Numbered from the stretch's first letter, positions 17,952 through 28,179 are shown. The stretch: DNA of 64,000 nt from Paracoccus albicereus (GCF_024359525.1 NZ_JAKZEU010000003.1:186001-250000); one strand, 5' to 3'. Numbers and translations: made by a program. The notes: generated from the letters alone by a model not told the origin.

Positions 17952-19256
17952 ATGCGGTTCAAGAATTGGCTGGCGCGACTGCGCCAAGGGGTGGCACGGA
18001 TGTCGCGCCAAGATGGCACCGACGCCGATCGGATCGCGCTGGTCCTGCGACTGGAGAATGTCAGCCTTCTGGGCGATTACCTCGGCAACGCAGGCTTCGC
18101 CCATTTCCTGGTGCAGATCTCGGTCCGGATGTCGCGCGCGCTCAGGCCCCACGATCCGGTTCAGATCGCGGCGCCGGGCGTCTTTTCCGTCGTGCTTCAT
18201 ACCGGGTCCGAGGTCGAGGCGATGCGCATCGCGCTGCGGCTGCAGGCCGATTGTCAGACTGCGTATCAGGTCGCCGGCATGGCCGTGGTGCCGATCCTGA
18301 GCGGGGTCCTTGTGCAGAACAATAGTGCGACCGCGGTCCCGACACTGACGCTGGTCGAATGGGGCCGCAACAGGCTCGATGCGATCGAAGTTGAGCAATT
18401 GGGGCGTATCGTGCTCTTGCCCTACGAGCACTGGCAGAAGCAGCCCTCGTCGTTGCCCGCGACCGTCGCGGAGGCTGTGGCCGAAGGACAGATCGAACCC
18501 TGGTTCCAGCCGCAGGTCTGCTGCAACACCGGTGCTGTCACGGGGTTCGAGGCGCTGGCGCGTTGGATCCATCCGCTGCGAGGCACCCTGACGCCGGCGG
18601 CCTTCATGGCCGGAATGACGGCGCTCGATCATGCGGCGCTGACGCTAAGGATGTTGCGCGGTTCGCTGGAGGCTCTTGCAACCTGGGATGCCGAAGGAAT
18701 GCGCGTGCCGACGGTGTCGATCAACATCTCGCAACCCGAACTCTCCGACCACGGCTTTGCCGAGATGGTGATCTGGGAGCTTGACCGCATGAACATCAGG
18801 CCAGAGCGTCTGGTGGTCGAGGTGCTGGAATCGGTGGGTCCGATCAACAGCTGCGAACATGCGCGCCGAAACCTGGCGCAGTTGGCCGACGCCGGCTGCC
18901 GTCTGGACCTCGACGATTTCGGGACCGGCTATGCGGGTCTCGACTCGATCCGGCATTTCGGTGTCCATCGTATCAAGATCGACCGCTCGTTCATCAGCGG
19001 ATGTGACCGCGATCCGGGCCAGCAACGGATGGTGTTGAGCATCCTCGCGATGACCGAAAGGCTGGGAATCGCAACGCTGGCCGAAGGTGTCGAAACCGTC
19101 GAGGAGCATTCCTTCCTGGCCCAGATCGGCTGCGACGAGGTTCAGGGCTATGCGATCGCACGCCCCATGCAGCTAGACCAGACGATGGATTTCCTGCGCG
19201 ACTATGCCGCGCGACAGGGTGACATTCCCAGCTTGCAGATCAAGCGCGCGGGCTGA
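17952..19256 (+). CDS. EAL-domain c-di-GMP phosphodiesterase with degenerate GGDEF region
   Basis: A 434-residue soluble protein. Residues 25-160 have the outline of a GGDEF domain, but the active-site motif is replaced by AAPGVF (73-78), so it is not a cyclase. From about residue 168 there is a complete EAL domain: GFEALARW (Glu200), SINIS, LVVEVLES, DLDDFGTGYAGL, the catalytic lysine in RIKIDRSF, AEGVET and QGYAIARP. All metal- and substrate-binding positions seem present, so it should hydrolyse c-di-GMP. No transmembrane segment or separate sensor domain is visible. It lies between ttcA and yidC with gaps of about 100 and 200 bases, so it may have its own promoter. Confidence 0.9.
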   Translation: MRFKNWLARLRQGVARMSRQDGTDADRIALVLRLENVSLLGDYLGNAGFAHFLVQISVRMSRALRPHDPVQIAAPGVFSVVLHTGSEVEAMRIALRLQADCQTAYQVAGMAVVPILSGVLVQNNSATAVPTLTLVEWGRNRLDAIEVEQLGRIVLLPYEHWQKQPSSLPATVAEAVAEGQIEPWFQPQVCCNTGAVTGFEALARWIHPLRGTLTPAAFMAGMTALDHAALTLRMLRGSLEALATWDAEGMRVPTVSINISQPELSDHGFAEMVIWELDRMNIRPERLVVEVLESVGPINSCEHARRNLAQLADAGCRLDLDDFGTGYAGLDSIRHFGVHRIKIDRSFISGCDRDPGQQRMVLSILAMTERLGIATLAEGVETVEEHSFLAQIGCDEVQGYAIARPMQLDQTMDFLRDYAARQGDIPSLQIKRAG

Positions 19257-19460
19257 GCGATACATCCTGCCCGGCCTAAGACGTCCGGCATTCCTGTACG
19301 GGCGCGGCCATTAGACGCCACGACCCAGCGTCACGCGTTCGGAAAGCCTGTCAGGCTTGTCGTTCCATGCAGCATCCGTGGCGTTTCCCCGGATAGCCCT
19401 TGACCTTTCAGCCTCCCTTCTGTTGAACCGGCGCGACTGCGACAGGACGGGTGGGCCCGA

Positions 19461-21314
19461 ATGGACGACAACAACCGCAATCTGATCCTGGCGACGGTAC
19501 TGTCGTTCCTGGTGATCCTGGTGTGGTACACCGTCTTCGCCCCAGCCCCCACGGAGCCGGTTAACGAACCTGCGGCGCAAAGCCAGCAGGCGACGGACGC
19601 GCCAGGCCAGCCCGTGACGCCGGATGCCGCGAGCGATGCGCCCGCCGGCGCGACGCTCGACAACGCCGCGACGGGCAGCGATGACCCGACCGCAGAAGCC
19701 GGTCGCGTCACCATCGCCTCGCCCTCGCTCAAGGGTTCGATCTCTCTTGCGGGCGGGCGCGTCGACGACCTTCTGCTGACCGATTATCACGAGACACTGT
19801 CGGACGCCTCGCCCAATGTCCGGCTGCTCAGCCCGACCGGCAGCGCGCCCCGCGACTCCGCCGAAGCCCCAGCGACGAAGCCGTATTACGCGGTCTATGG
19901 ATGGGCTCCCGCCGGTGGCACCGACCCCGCCGCCGTACCGGGGCCGGCAACGGTCTGGGAAGTTGAAAGCGGCGCTGAGTTGACGCCCGACAGCCCTGTG
20001 ACTCTGGTCTGGGACAACGGCGCAGGCCAGGTTTTCCGCCGCACGTTCGAACTAGACCGCAACTATCTGTTCACCGTGACCCAGTCGGTGACGAATGACG
20101 GCGCGGCGCCCTTCTCGGCAGCCCCTTACGCGATCATCGCGCGCCACGGGCGCCCTGACACCTCAAATTATTTCGTCCTTCACGAAGGCATTGTCGGGAT
20201 GCATGACGGCGAGCTGATCGAGCTCGACTATGGTGACATCGCCGATCTCGACCCGATCGAGCGCGAAGGTCGCGCCGACCTGATCTCGGTCAATTCCAAC
20301 GGCTGGATCGGTTTCACCGACAAGTACTGGATGACGACGCTCGCGCCGGCACCCGGCCAGGCCTTCACCGCTGTCGCAAAATACGCCGACGGCGCCGACA
20401 TCTATCAGACCGAGGCGCGCTATCCGACCCAGACCGTCGCGCCGGGCGAAGTGCTGAGCGCGTCGAGCTACCTCTTCGCAGGCGCGAAGCGGTGGGAAGT
20501 CATCCGCGACTATGAAGAAAATCCGGGCATCGAACGCTTTGTCGACTCGATCGACTGGGGCTGGTTCTACTTCCTGACCAAGCCGATCTTCCAGGTGCTG
20601 CACTGGCTGAACGCCCATATCGGCAATATGGGCTGGTCGATCATCGCGCTGACCTTCATCCTGAAGCTGATCGTTTTCCCGCTGGCGCGCAAATCCTACA
20701 TCTCGATGGCGAAGATGAAGGAATTGCAGCCGCAGATGGAGGCGCTGAAAGAGCGCACCGGCGACGACCGCGTGAAGTTCCAGAAAGAGATGATGGAGCT
20801 TTACAAGCGCGAGAAGGTGAACCCGGCGGCGGGCTGCCTGCCCGTGCTGCTACAGATCCCGATCTTCTTCTCGCTCTACAAGGTGATCTTCGTCACGATC
20901 GAACTGCGCCACGCACCGTGGGTCGGCTGGATCCGTGACCTGTCGGCGCCCGACCCGTCGAGCCTGCTAAACCTGTTCGGGCTGCTGCCCTTCGCGCCTC
21001 CCGCGCAGGGCACGCTGCTGCACTCGCTGTCGCTGCCGATCCTCGCGATCATCCTTGGCGTCAGCATGTGGTTGCAGCAGAAGTTGAACCCGGCCCCCAC
21101 CGATCCGGCACAAAAGATGATCTTCGCCTGGATGCCATGGGTGTTCATGTTCATGCTGGGCGGCTTTGCGTCGGGGCTGGTTCTTTACTGGATCACCAAC
21201 AACCTGATCACGATCGCGCAGCAGTACACGATCATGTCGATGCACGGGCACCGACCCGACCTGTTCGGCAACATCAAGGCGTCGGTTCCAAAGCCCCGCA
21301 AGGGCGGAAAGTGA
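19461..21314 (+). CDS. yidC: Membrane protein insertase YidC
   Basis: A 617-residue Oxa1/YidC insertase. It has a first membrane helix at about residues 7-25, an alanine/proline-rich linker, the large periplasmic beta-supersandwich domain (about 85-370) and the conserved five-helix core, including NMGWSIIALTFILKLIVFPL and the cytoplasmic hairpin around MKELQPQMEALKER. It inserts inner membrane proteins alone or with SecYEG. It is the first of a run of overlapping genes (yidC-MOSC-engB). Confidence 0.97.
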   Translation: MDDNNRNLILATVLSFLVILVWYTVFAPAPTEPVNEPAAQSQQATDAPGQPVTPDAASDAPAGATLDNAATGSDDPTAEAGRVTIASPSLKGSISLAGGRVDDLLLTDYHETLSDASPNVRLLSPTGSAPRDSAEAPATKPYYAVYGWAPAGGTDPAAVPGPATVWEVESGAELTPDSPVTLVWDNGAGQVFRRTFELDRNYLFTVTQSVTNDGAAPFSAAPYAIIARHGRPDTSNYFVLHEGIVGMHDGELIELDYGDIADLDPIEREGRADLISVNSNGWIGFTDKYWMTTLAPAPGQAFTAVAKYADGADIYQTEARYPTQTVAPGEVLSASSYLFAGAKRWEVIRDYEENPGIERFVDSIDWGWFYFLTKPIFQVLHWLNAHIGNMGWSIIALTFILKLIVFPLARKSYISMAKMKELQPQMEALKERTGDDRVKFQKEMMELYKREKVNPAAGCLPVLLQIPIFFSLYKVIFVTIELRHAPWVGWIRDLSAPDPSSLLNLFGLLPFAPPAQGTLLHSLSLPILAIILGVSMWLQQKLNPAPTDPAQKMIFAWMPWVFMFMLGGFASGLVLYWITNNLITIAQQYTIMSMHGHRPDLFGNIKASVPKPRKGGK

Positions 21315-22063
21315 CGGGGCGACTCGCCCGGATCCGCCGCCATCCGATCAAATCGGTCGGCGGCGAAGATCTGGACCGGGTGACCCTTGCCCCAGCACGC
21401 CGCCTCCCCGGCGACCGTGAATGGGCCATTCTGACGCAAAGCGGCGAGCGTCACGCGGGTCAGGGCGAGCCGGCCACCTGGCTGCCGAAATCCTGTTTCC
21501 TTCGTGGTGTCGCGGCTGCGCCGTTGCAGGCTGTCAGCGATGGCTGGATGGACGAACGCCGGATGCGGCTGACGCACCCCAGCCTTCCCGACCTCATCTT
21601 CGAGCCTGAAACCGAAGGCGCGCGGCTGACCGACTGGATTGCCCCCCTCTGGCCCGAGGACAAGCCAGCGGCCAGCAGGCTGGTGCGCGGCGCGGGCATC
21701 TGGACCGACGTCAAATGGCCGTGGGTTTCGATCCTGTCGCTGTCTACATTGTCCCAGTTGGAAGAATCCGCAGGCAAATCGCTCGGGATCGAGCGCTGGC
21801 GGGGCAATCTGTGGGTCGAGGGCTGGGAGCCATCGGCCGAGCGCGACCTGATCGGACATGTCATCAGGCTAGGGACCATCGAATTGCGTGTGACCGAGCC
21901 AATCGGCCGATGCGAGGCGACCAGCGCGAACACCGACACGGGCACGCGCGACATCGACATGCTCGCGACCCTTGCATCGACCTTCGGCCACACGGATTTC
22001 GGCATCTACGCCGAAGTGGTCACCGGCGGCGACATCGCCATCGGCGACAGGATCGCTGCATGA
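21311..22063 (+). CDS. MOSC-domain protein
   Basis: A 250-residue protein beginning with an MOSC beta-barrel N-terminal pattern (LARIRRHPIKSVGGEDLDRVTL) and containing the C-terminal MOSC signature (ERWRGNLWVEGWEPSAE ... RVTEPIGRCEATSANTDTG with the conserved cysteine). MOSC domains bind or transfer sulfur in molybdenum cofactor sulfuration and related reductions; the substrate here is unknown. The start is a GTG overlapping the yidC stop (GTGA), with AAGGGCGG just upstream. The conserved position between yidC and engB is typical of this bacterial family. Confidence 0.9.
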   Translation: MTGRLARIRRHPIKSVGGEDLDRVTLAPARRLPGDREWAILTQSGERHAGQGEPATWLPKSCFLRGVAAAPLQAVSDGWMDERRMRLTHPSLPDLIFEPETEGARLTDWIAPLWPEDKPAASRLVRGAGIWTDVKWPWVSILSLSTLSQLEESAGKSLGIERWRGNLWVEGWEPSAERDLIGHVIRLGTIELRVTEPIGRCEATSANTDTGTRDIDMLATLASTFGHTDFGIYAEVVTGGDIAIGDRIAA

Positions 22064-22710
22064 AGGTCGCGTTTCCCGTTGCGCCGGACCCCAAGGCCGA
22101 AGCCGCCGAGGCCGCACGGCTGCTGTTCGCCGGACCCGTCGATTTTGTGAAGGGGGTCGTCGGCATGGACGGCCTGCCGCCTGCCGACCGTCCCGAGGTC
22201 TGTTTCGCCGGACGCAGCAATGTCGGCAAGTCGAGCCTCATCAACGCCCTGACCGGCCGCAAGGGCCTCGCGCGCGCGTCGAACACGCCGGGGCGCACGC
22301 AAGAGATCAACTACTTCACCCTCGGCGATCAGACCTATCTGGTCGACCTGCCGGGCTATGGCTTCGCCAAGGCCCCCGTCGCGGTGGTGGCGAAATGGCA
22401 GGCTCTGCTGAAATCATACCTTGCCGGGCGACAGACCCTGCGCCGCGCCTTCTGCCTGATCGATGCCCGTCACGGCGTGAAGGACGTCGATCACGAGATC
22501 ATGCAGCTTCTCGATCGCTCAGCCGTGCCCTTTCAGGTGGTTCTGACGAAGGCCGACAAGCTTGGTCCGAACGCAATCAAGCCCGTGATCGCGCAGGTCG
22601 AGGACGCGCTGCAGAAGCACCCTGCCGCTTTTCCCGAACTGGTCGTCACATCTTCGGACAAGGGTCAGGGCATCGCGACCCTTCGCGCGATCATCGCGGC
22701 CTTGGACTGA
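22060..22710 (+). CDS. engB: Ribosome biogenesis GTPase EngB/YsxC
   Basis: A 216-residue TRAFAC GTPase needed for 50S subunit assembly. G1 is GRSNVGKSS (residues 51-59), G2 lies in NTPGRTQEINYF, G3 is DLPGYGFAK and G4 is TKADK. The start overlaps the MOSC stop (ATGA). Confidence 0.95.
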   Translation: MKVAFPVAPDPKAEAAEAARLLFAGPVDFVKGVVGMDGLPPADRPEVCFAGRSNVGKSSLINALTGRKGLARASNTPGRTQEINYFTLGDQTYLVDLPGYGFAKAPVAVVAKWQALLKSYLAGRQTLRRAFCLIDARHGVKDVDHEIMQLLDRSAVPFQVVLTKADKLGPNAIKPVIAQVEDALQKHPAAFPELVVTSSDKGQGIATLRAIIAALD

Positions 22711-22770
22711 CGCTCTGGACTGGCCGGGACGCGCGGCCTAGGCTCCGCCCCAACAGACAGGGGCAGATGG

Positions 22771-23685
22771 ATGAGAAAGCAGAGTATGGACCGGGACTGG
22801 ACGACGACCGCGCGCACGCTTTCCGAGGCCCTGCCCTACATGCAGCGCTATTCCGGCGCCGTTGTCGTCGTCAAGTTCGGCGGCAACGCGATGGGCGATC
22901 AGGACGACATGGCCGAATTCGCCCGCGACATAGTGCTGATGAAGCAGGTCGGCATCCATCCGGTCGTGGTCCACGGCGGCGGCCCGATGATCAACGAGAT
23001 GCTGGGCAAGCTGGGCATCGAAAGCCGCTTCGTCCGTGGCAAGCGCGTGACCACGCAGGAAACCGTCGAAGTCGTTGAGATGATCCTGTCCGGCCTCGTG
23101 AACAAGCGCATCGTGCAGGCGATCAACGATGCCGGCGGGCGCGCGGTCGGGATCAGCGGCAAGGACGACGACCTGATGGTCTGCGAGGCGGATGATCCCG
23201 AACTGGGCTTCGTCGGCCGCCCGATCGAGATGAACGTCCAGATCATCCGCGACCTTTACATGGCCGGACTGATCCCCGTTATTGCTCCGGTGGCCACCGG
23301 CATGGCCGATAACGAGACCTTCAACGTCAACGGCGACACTGCGGCGGGTGCCATCGCCGGTGCGCTCAAGGCGGATCGACTGCTGCTGCTGACCGACGTC
23401 GCTGGCGTGAAGGATTCGTCAGGCGAGGTCGTCACGCAGATGACCCCCGAGCAGGTTCGCGCGATGATTGCCGACGGTACCATCGCGGGCGGAATGATTC
23501 CCAAGACTGAAACCGCGCTGAAGGCGATCGAGGATGGCGTGCGCGCGGTGGTGATCCTGGACGGCCGGGTGGACAATGCCGCGCTGCTGGAGCTGTTCAC
23601 CGAACATGGCGCGGGCAGCCTGATCCGCTCGACCGAGCCTCGCGTCAAACCCCGCGGGCTGCGGCAGGGCGAGGATGGCCGTTGA
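22771..23685 (+). CDS. argB: Acetylglutamate kinase
   Basis: A 304-residue amino-acid kinase carrying out the second step of arginine synthesis. [25 protein letters not shown], the substrate loop [13 protein letters not shown] and LLLTDVAGV are all present. The N-terminal extension before the kinase fold is long, as in arginine-inhibited hexameric enzymes. The ATG at 22786 (MDRDW) is an alternative start. Its end overlaps the next gene by 11 bases. Confidence 0.95.
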   Translation: MRKQSMDRDWTTTARTLSEALPYMQRYSGAVVVVKFGGNAMGDQDDMAEFARDIVLMKQVGIHPVVVHGGGPMINEMLGKLGIESRFVRGKRVTTQETVEVVEMILSGLVNKRIVQAINDAGGRAVGISGKDDDLMVCEADDPELGFVGRPIEMNVQIIRDLYMAGLIPVIAPVATGMADNETFNVNGDTAAGAIAGALKADRLLLLTDVAGVKDSSGEVVTQMTPEQVRAMIADGTIAGGMIPKTETALKAIEDGVRAVVILDGRVDNAALLELFTEHGAGSLIRSTEPRVKPRGLRQGEDGR

Positions 23686-24283
23686 CCTGAAACCGCCACC
23701 CGGCCTGCGCGTCGGGGGCATTTGTGAGAGCGGCGGCCACTCCATCGTCCTGATCGCGCCGGATGAGCCAGCTTTCTGGCCGATTTTCATTGCCGCGCCC
23801 GAATATGCCGATGGTACCGCGGATCCGATGGACCGCTGGTCGCGCCGGGTGATCGGCGCATCGGCAAATGCCATCGGGGTCGAGGCGTTGTTCCCCTCGG
23901 ACCCTCCCTATCCGCCCTTTGTCGCTTGGGCCCTTCTCTCGGGGCGTTTCTGGTCCTCGCCCACCGGGATGCTGGTCGATCGCCGCATGGGTCTTTTCGT
24001 CAGCTTTCGCGGCGCGCTGCGCGTCCCCGGTCCGCCCGCAAAGCTTAATGCGCACACCTCGCCCTGCACGGACTGCGATGCCCCCTGTCTGAGCGCCTGC
24101 CCGGTCGATGCCTTCACCGACGGTCGGTACGATACGGACGCCTGCCACCGGTGGCTCGACACACCGGCCGGCGGAAATTGTCTTGCAGCGGGCTGTCTTG
24201 CGCGTCGTGCTTGCCCGATCAGCAAGGGCTGTGGCAGGCTGCCCGAGCAATCGGCATGGCATATGAGGCAGTTCCACCCATGA
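23675..24283 (+). CDS. 4Fe-4S ferredoxin-like protein next to argB
   Basis: A 202-residue protein with a cysteine-rich C-terminal half: Cys131, 134, 138 and 142 ([13 protein letters not shown]), then Cys157, 169, 174, 180 and 186. The first set is a classical [4Fe-4S] pattern and the second offers enough ligands for another cluster. The layout resembles the ferredoxin part of epoxyqueuosine reductase (QueG), but the cobalamin-binding domain is absent, so that function is unlikely. Function unknown. The ATG overlaps argB by 11 bases and the stop overlaps the SixA-like gene (ATGA), so it belongs to the operon. Confidence 0.75.
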   Translation: MAVDLKPPPGLRVGGICESGGHSIVLIAPDEPAFWPIFIAAPEYADGTADPMDRWSRRVIGASANAIGVEALFPSDPPYPPFVAWALLSGRFWSSPTGMLVDRRMGLFVSFRGALRVPGPPAKLNAHTSPCTDCDAPCLSACPVDAFTDGRYDTDACHRWLDTPAGGNCLAAGCLARRACPISKGCGRLPEQSAWHMRQFHP

Positions 24284-24798
24284 CCCCGCTCGGCTATCGC
24301 CGCCTGATCCTGACCCGCCACGCCAAATCCTCGTGGGACGACCCGAAGATGGAGGACCACGACCGGCCGCTGAACCCACGCGGGCGCCGCGCCGCCCGAG
24401 AATTGGGCGACTGGATGGCCAGTCGGGATTACGAACCCGAAGAGGTCCTGTGCTCGACCGCCTGCCGCACCGCCGAGACATGGGAGGTCGTTGCGGGCGC
24501 GCCGCTGGAAGTGCGGCCGCTCGTGAGGATGGAGCCGAAGCTTTATCACGCCTCGCCCGAGCGGATGTTGCAGATCCTGCGAACCGCCCAGCACCAGACG
24601 GTGATGATGCTGGGCCACAATCCCGGCATCGCGGAGTTTGCGGCCAGCCTGCCCGCCGAGGCACCGCTCGACCCCGAGTTCCGCCAGTACCCGACCGCAG
24701 CGACCCTGGTAGTCGACTTTCAGATCGAGGATTGGGGTCAACTAAAACCCGGCACCGGCAGTGTCATGGATTTCGTTCGCTTCGACGGGCGCCGGTAG
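24280..24798 (+). CDS. SixA-like phosphohistidine phosphatase
   Basis: A 172-residue histidine phosphatase (phosphoglycerate mutase-like). The catalytic motif is LTRHAKSSW, with His14 as nucleophile and the adjacent arginine; STACRTAETWE carries the second arginine and MLGHNPG the second histidine. The RHAKS form with a following DDxDRPLNxRG segment is typical of SixA. It may dephosphorylate phosphohistidine proteins such as PTS components; ptsP is in the window but not adjacent, so the link is speculation. It ends six bases from the convergent next gene. Confidence 0.88.
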   Translation: MTPLGYRRLILTRHAKSSWDDPKMEDHDRPLNPRGRRAARELGDWMASRDYEPEEVLCSTACRTAETWEVVAGAPLEVRPLVRMEPKLYHASPERMLQILRTAQHQTVMMLGHNPGIAEFAASLPAEAPLDPEFRQYPTAATLVVDFQIEDWGQLKPGTGSVMDFVRFDGRR

Positions 24799-24804
24799 CG
24801 AAAC

Positions 24805-25980
24805 TCACCTCCTCGGTGCAAACGCCAGCGATTCCTGATTTGCCTGAAGGAACTTCGTTGCGAAATGCAACGCGGCCCAGCCTTCATAGGTGTATCGGCT
24901 GTAAGTCGAGTGATCGGCGGGCGCGATCCTGAACATGAAGTTCGGATCGTTCAGGAATTCGTGCCTCTCGTCGGCCGTTTGCATTCGCGCGATAAGATCC
25001 GTGACCGGCATGTCGCTGAGGATCGCGAAAAACAGTTGAGGCTTACCATGGCGCGGCAATTCGCGGGACAAAGCGATGGGGAACAGCCTGTATTCGCCCG
25101 GTTCAAGACCCAGTTCGTGACGGATTTCCAGTTCGATCCCGTGACGCAGCAGCGGGTAGCCATGCCGCTCGCCCAGCCGCGTGCCGGGCGGTATTTCGTA
25201 AACGCCCGAGACCGAACAATGGATCTTCTGGCTGTTGATGGAACCCAAATGCTTGCTGCGCTCTCGCATCAACGGCTGCCCGTCGCGCGCGAAAAGCACC
25301 CCGGCCACACCTAGGGAGTTTGCCAGGCCGGACCGATGAAGCGGGACCAGACGGCCATCGTGCGGCGGCTCAAACCCGCGCCTGATCGACAGCATGCCGG
25401 GCGGAAGATGGTTCGAGTTCGTATCCACCGACAGGTTGGTGGCAATCTGGTCGGTGTAGCGGGCTTGCTGCAGCACCATATGCCCCGTTGACGGGTCGAA
25501 CTCGCACAGGCGCGCGGTGATATTGTTTTCCCACTCGCCATCCGGCAGCCGTCGAGAGCGCCCGGTGTGCCGGAAGAAGTCCAGCATGGCATCCCGGTGC
25601 CGTTGGAGTGCGATCGGCACCTGATAGGGCGTCGCCTCGAACTCGATCGTCAGGTCCGCAACGTCAAGTCCACCGCGCACGATCGGACGCATCGCGCCTT
25701 CGAACAGGGCCACGGTTTCACCGTAAAGCACATGCTGCATGAATTCCGGTGTCTGGGCATAGCCGTTGAACCACCGCATCAATGTCGGTGCGTCCATGTT
25801 GTAAAGCGGCGTCGGATCAGCCGGGTCCAGACCGTGCCGAAGGACGGCGGGAAGATTGCTTGCACGACCCATGGGGACATTGATGCCGAAGCCCCCCACG
25901 GTAACGCCGACCGACTCACCCGACCATTGCCGGCCACTCATCAACTGTTTCAGCTTGGTCAGGTAATGGCGCATGATCAC
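24805..25980 (-). CDS. Uncharacterised protein with C-terminal Nudix-like domain
   Basis: A 391-residue protein not assigned to a named family. Residues 1 to about 215 have no recognised domain. From about residue 225 the sequence follows a Nudix fold: a strand-turn LANSLGVAGVLFARDGQPLMRERS, then HCSVSGVYE, a helix ending GIELEIRHELGL, and PIALSRELPRHGKPQLFFAIL. The Nudix box (GX5EX7REUXEEXGU) is degenerate: the first Glu, the Arg and one Glu of the metal site are replaced, so hydrolysis is doubtful. No signal peptide or membrane segment. It begins 12 bases after uvrB on the same strand and is probably co-transcribed with it. The ATG at 25974 is an alternative start. Confidence 0.6.
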   Translation of the reverse strand: MIMRHYLTKLKQLMSGRQWSGESVGVTVGGFGINVPMGRASNLPAVLRHGLDPADPTPLYNMDAPTLMRWFNGYAQTPEFMQHVLYGETVALFEGAMRPIVRGGLDVADLTIEFEATPYQVPIALQRHRDAMLDFFRHTGRSRRLPDGEWENNITARLCEFDPSTGHMVLQQARYTDQIATNLSVDTNSNHLPPGMLSIRRGFEPPHDGRLVPLHRSGLANSLGVAGVLFARDGQPLMRERSKHLGSINSQKIHCSVSGVYEIPPGTRLGERHGYPLLRHGIELEIRHELGLEPGEYRLFPIALSRELPRHGKPQLFFAILSDMPVTDLIARMQTADERHEFLNDPNFMFRIAPADHSTYSRYTYEGWAALHFATKFLQANQESLAFAPRR

Positions 25981-25992
25981 GCCATAGCAGAT

Positions 25993-28179
25993 TCAGCGCC
26001 GCCGCTTCGAGCGTTTGTTGCCGCCGCGCTGACCGGCACGGCCGGCCGACGATCGACCTGACGAACGAACCGCCGCCTCTGCCGCCTCATCGATCGCCGA
26101 CTGACGCGCCATCGGATCGTCAGAAATCGCAAGATCGACGGCTTCCAGGCGCTTCACCTCGTCGCGCAGTCGGGCCGCCTCTTCGAATTCAAGGTTCTCG
26201 GCTGCCTTGCGCATCTGCGTGCGCAGCGCGTCCAGATGCGCCTGAAGGTTCGCGCCGACCATCGGCTTGTCGATCTTGGTCGTGACCCGCGACTGGTCGG
26301 TGTCGCCCTGCCACAAGCCGGCCAGCACGTCATCGACGTTCTTGCGAACGGTCTGGGGCGTGATTCCGTGTTCCAGATTGTAGGCCATCTGCTTTTCACG
26401 CCGCCGGTCCGTTTCAGCCATCGCGCGTTCCATGCTGCCGGTGATCCGGTCGGCGTAAAGGATGACGCGCCCGTCCACGTTCCGCGCCGCCCGACCGATC
26501 GTCTGAATCAGCGACGTTTCCGAGCGCAGAAAGCCTTCCTTGTCTGCATCGAGGATGGCAACCAATCCGCATTCCGGGATGTCGAGGCCCTCGCGCAGCA
26601 GGTTGATGCCGACCAGGACGTCGAACGCACCGAGACGCAGGTCGCGCAAAATCTCGATCCGCTCGATCGTGTCGATGTCGGAATGCATGTAGCGGACCTT
26701 GATGCCCTGTTCGTGCAGGTATTCGGTCAGGTCCTCGGCCATGCGCTTAGTCAGCGTAGTGACCAGGGTGCGCATCCCCTTCGCGGTGACCTTGCGAACC
26801 TCGTCCAGCAGGTCGTCGACCTGCATCTCGACCGGACGAATCTCGACTTGCGGATCCAGCAGGCCGGTCGGGCGGATGATCTGTTCGGTGAAGACGCCGC
26901 CGGTCTGATCCATCTCCCAATCGGCTGGCGTGGCGCTGACGAAGACCGATTGCGGGCGCATCGCGTCCCATTCCTCGAATTTCAGCGGGCGGTTGTCCAT
27001 GCAGGACGGCAGCCGGAAGCCGTGTTCGGCCAGCGTGAACTTGCGCCGGAAGTCGCCACGATACATGCCGCCGATCTGCGGCACGCTGACATGGGATTCG
27101 TCGGCAAAGACGATGGCGTTGTCAGGAATGAACTCGAACAGGGTGGGCGGCGGTTCGCCCGGCGCTCGCCCTGTCAGATAGCGGGAATAGTTCTCGATCC
27201 CGTTGCAGACGCCGGTCGCCTCCAGCATCTCGATGTCAAAGTTCGTCCGCTGTTCCAGCCGCTGCGCTTCCAGCAGCTTGCCTTCGTCCTGCAGCACCTT
27301 CAGCCGGTCCGCGAGCTCTTTCTTGATGCCCTTGACCGCCTGCTGCATCGTCGGCCGGGGCGTGACATAGTGGCTGTTCGCGTAGATGCGGATCTGCTTG
27401 AAGTTGTCGGTCTTGGCGCCGGTCAGCGGATCGAATTCTGTGATCGCCTCCAACTCGTTTCCGAAGAAATCGAAGCGCCAGGCGCGATCCTCAAGGTGGG
27501 CGGGCCAGACTTCGACCACGTCGCCGCGCACACGGAAGCTACCCCGCTGGAAGGCGCCGTCAAGCCGACGGTATTGCTGCGCGACAAGCTGGCCCAGAAA
27601 CTCGCGCTGATCGTAGGACTGGCCGACGACCATATCCTGCGTCATCGCCGAATAGGTTTCGACCGAACCGATGCCGTAGATGCAGCTGACCGAAGCGACG
27701 ATGATCACGTCATCGCGTTCCAGTAGCGCTCGGGTCGCCGAGTGGCGCATCCGGTCGATCGCTTCGTTGATCTGGCTTTCCTTCTCGATATACGTGTCCG
27801 ACCGTGGGACGTAAGCCTCCGGCTGGTAGTAATCGTAGTAGCTGACGAAGTATTCGACGGCGTTGTCGGGAAAGAAGCCCTTGAACTCGCCATAAAGCTG
27901 CGCGGCGAGCGTCTTGTTGGGTGCAAGGATGATCGCCGGGCGCTGCGTCTGCTCGATCACCTTGGCCATCGTATAGGTCTTGCCTGTGCCGGTGGCGCCA
28001 AGCAGCACCTGATCGCGCTCGCCGTCATTCACGCCCTGAGACAATTCTGCAATTGCGGTCGGCTGGTCGCCGGCGGGCTGGAATTCGCTCGCCATGACGA
28101 AACGTTTGCCGCCCTCAAGCTTGGGGCGGCTGACCTCGGGAAAGCGCGCCACGGGCGCGTTCGTGTTATTGTGACCCAT
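25993..28179 (-). CDS. uvrB: UvrABC system protein B (excinuclease helicase subunit)
   Basis: A 728-residue UvrB, slightly longer than the typical 670 because of an N-terminal extension and a basic C-terminal tail ([10 protein letters not shown]). Walker A is GATGTGKT (residues 61-68), the damage-probing beta-hairpin contains [19 protein letters not shown], the DEAD-like motif is ADESH, and QTIGRAARN is motif VI. A UVR helix for UvrC binding lies near the end ([17 protein letters not shown]). It verifies damage in nucleotide excision repair. The ATG at 28179 was chosen over a TTG three codons upstream. Confidence 0.97.
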   Translation of the reverse strand: MGHNNTNAPVARFPEVSRPKLEGGKRFVMASEFQPAGDQPTAIAELSQGVNDGERDQVLLGATGTGKTYTMAKVIEQTQRPAIILAPNKTLAAQLYGEFKGFFPDNAVEYFVSYYDYYQPEAYVPRSDTYIEKESQINEAIDRMRHSATRALLERDDVIIVASVSCIYGIGSVETYSAMTQDMVVGQSYDQREFLGQLVAQQYRRLDGAFQRGSFRVRGDVVEVWPAHLEDRAWRFDFFGNELEAITEFDPLTGAKTDNFKQIRIYANSHYVTPRPTMQQAVKGIKKELADRLKVLQDEGKLLEAQRLEQRTNFDIEMLEATGVCNGIENYSRYLTGRAPGEPPPTLFEFIPDNAIVFADESHVSVPQIGGMYRGDFRRKFTLAEHGFRLPSCMDNRPLKFEEWDAMRPQSVFVSATPADWEMDQTGGVFTEQIIRPTGLLDPQVEIRPVEMQVDDLLDEVRKVTAKGMRTLVTTLTKRMAEDLTEYLHEQGIKVRYMHSDIDTIERIEILRDLRLGAFDVLVGINLLREGLDIPECGLVAILDADKEGFLRSETSLIQTIGRAARNVDGRVILYADRITGSMERAMAETDRRREKQMAYNLEHGITPQTVRKNVDDVLAGLWQGDTDQSRVTTKIDKPMVGANLQAHLDALRTQMRKAAENLEFEEAARLRDEVKRLEAVDLAISDDPMARQSAIDEAAEAAVRSSGRSSAGRAGQRGGNKRSKRRR

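Noticed and set aside
17952..18430. Active GGDEF diguanylate cyclase in the EAL protein
   Set aside because: The GGDEF motif is replaced by AAPGVF; cyclase activity is not expected.
16165..21314. Origin expected beside rpmH-rnpA-yidC
   Set aside because: This linkage marks the origin in many bacteria but not generally in alphaproteobacteria; no dnaA gene or box cluster seen here.
23675..24283. Epoxyqueuosine reductase QueG
   Set aside because: Only the Fe-S half is similar; length and the cobalamin-binding part do not fit.
26236..27726. A 496-codon frame antisense to uvrB
   Set aside because: Mirror of conserved UvrB codons; no independent support.
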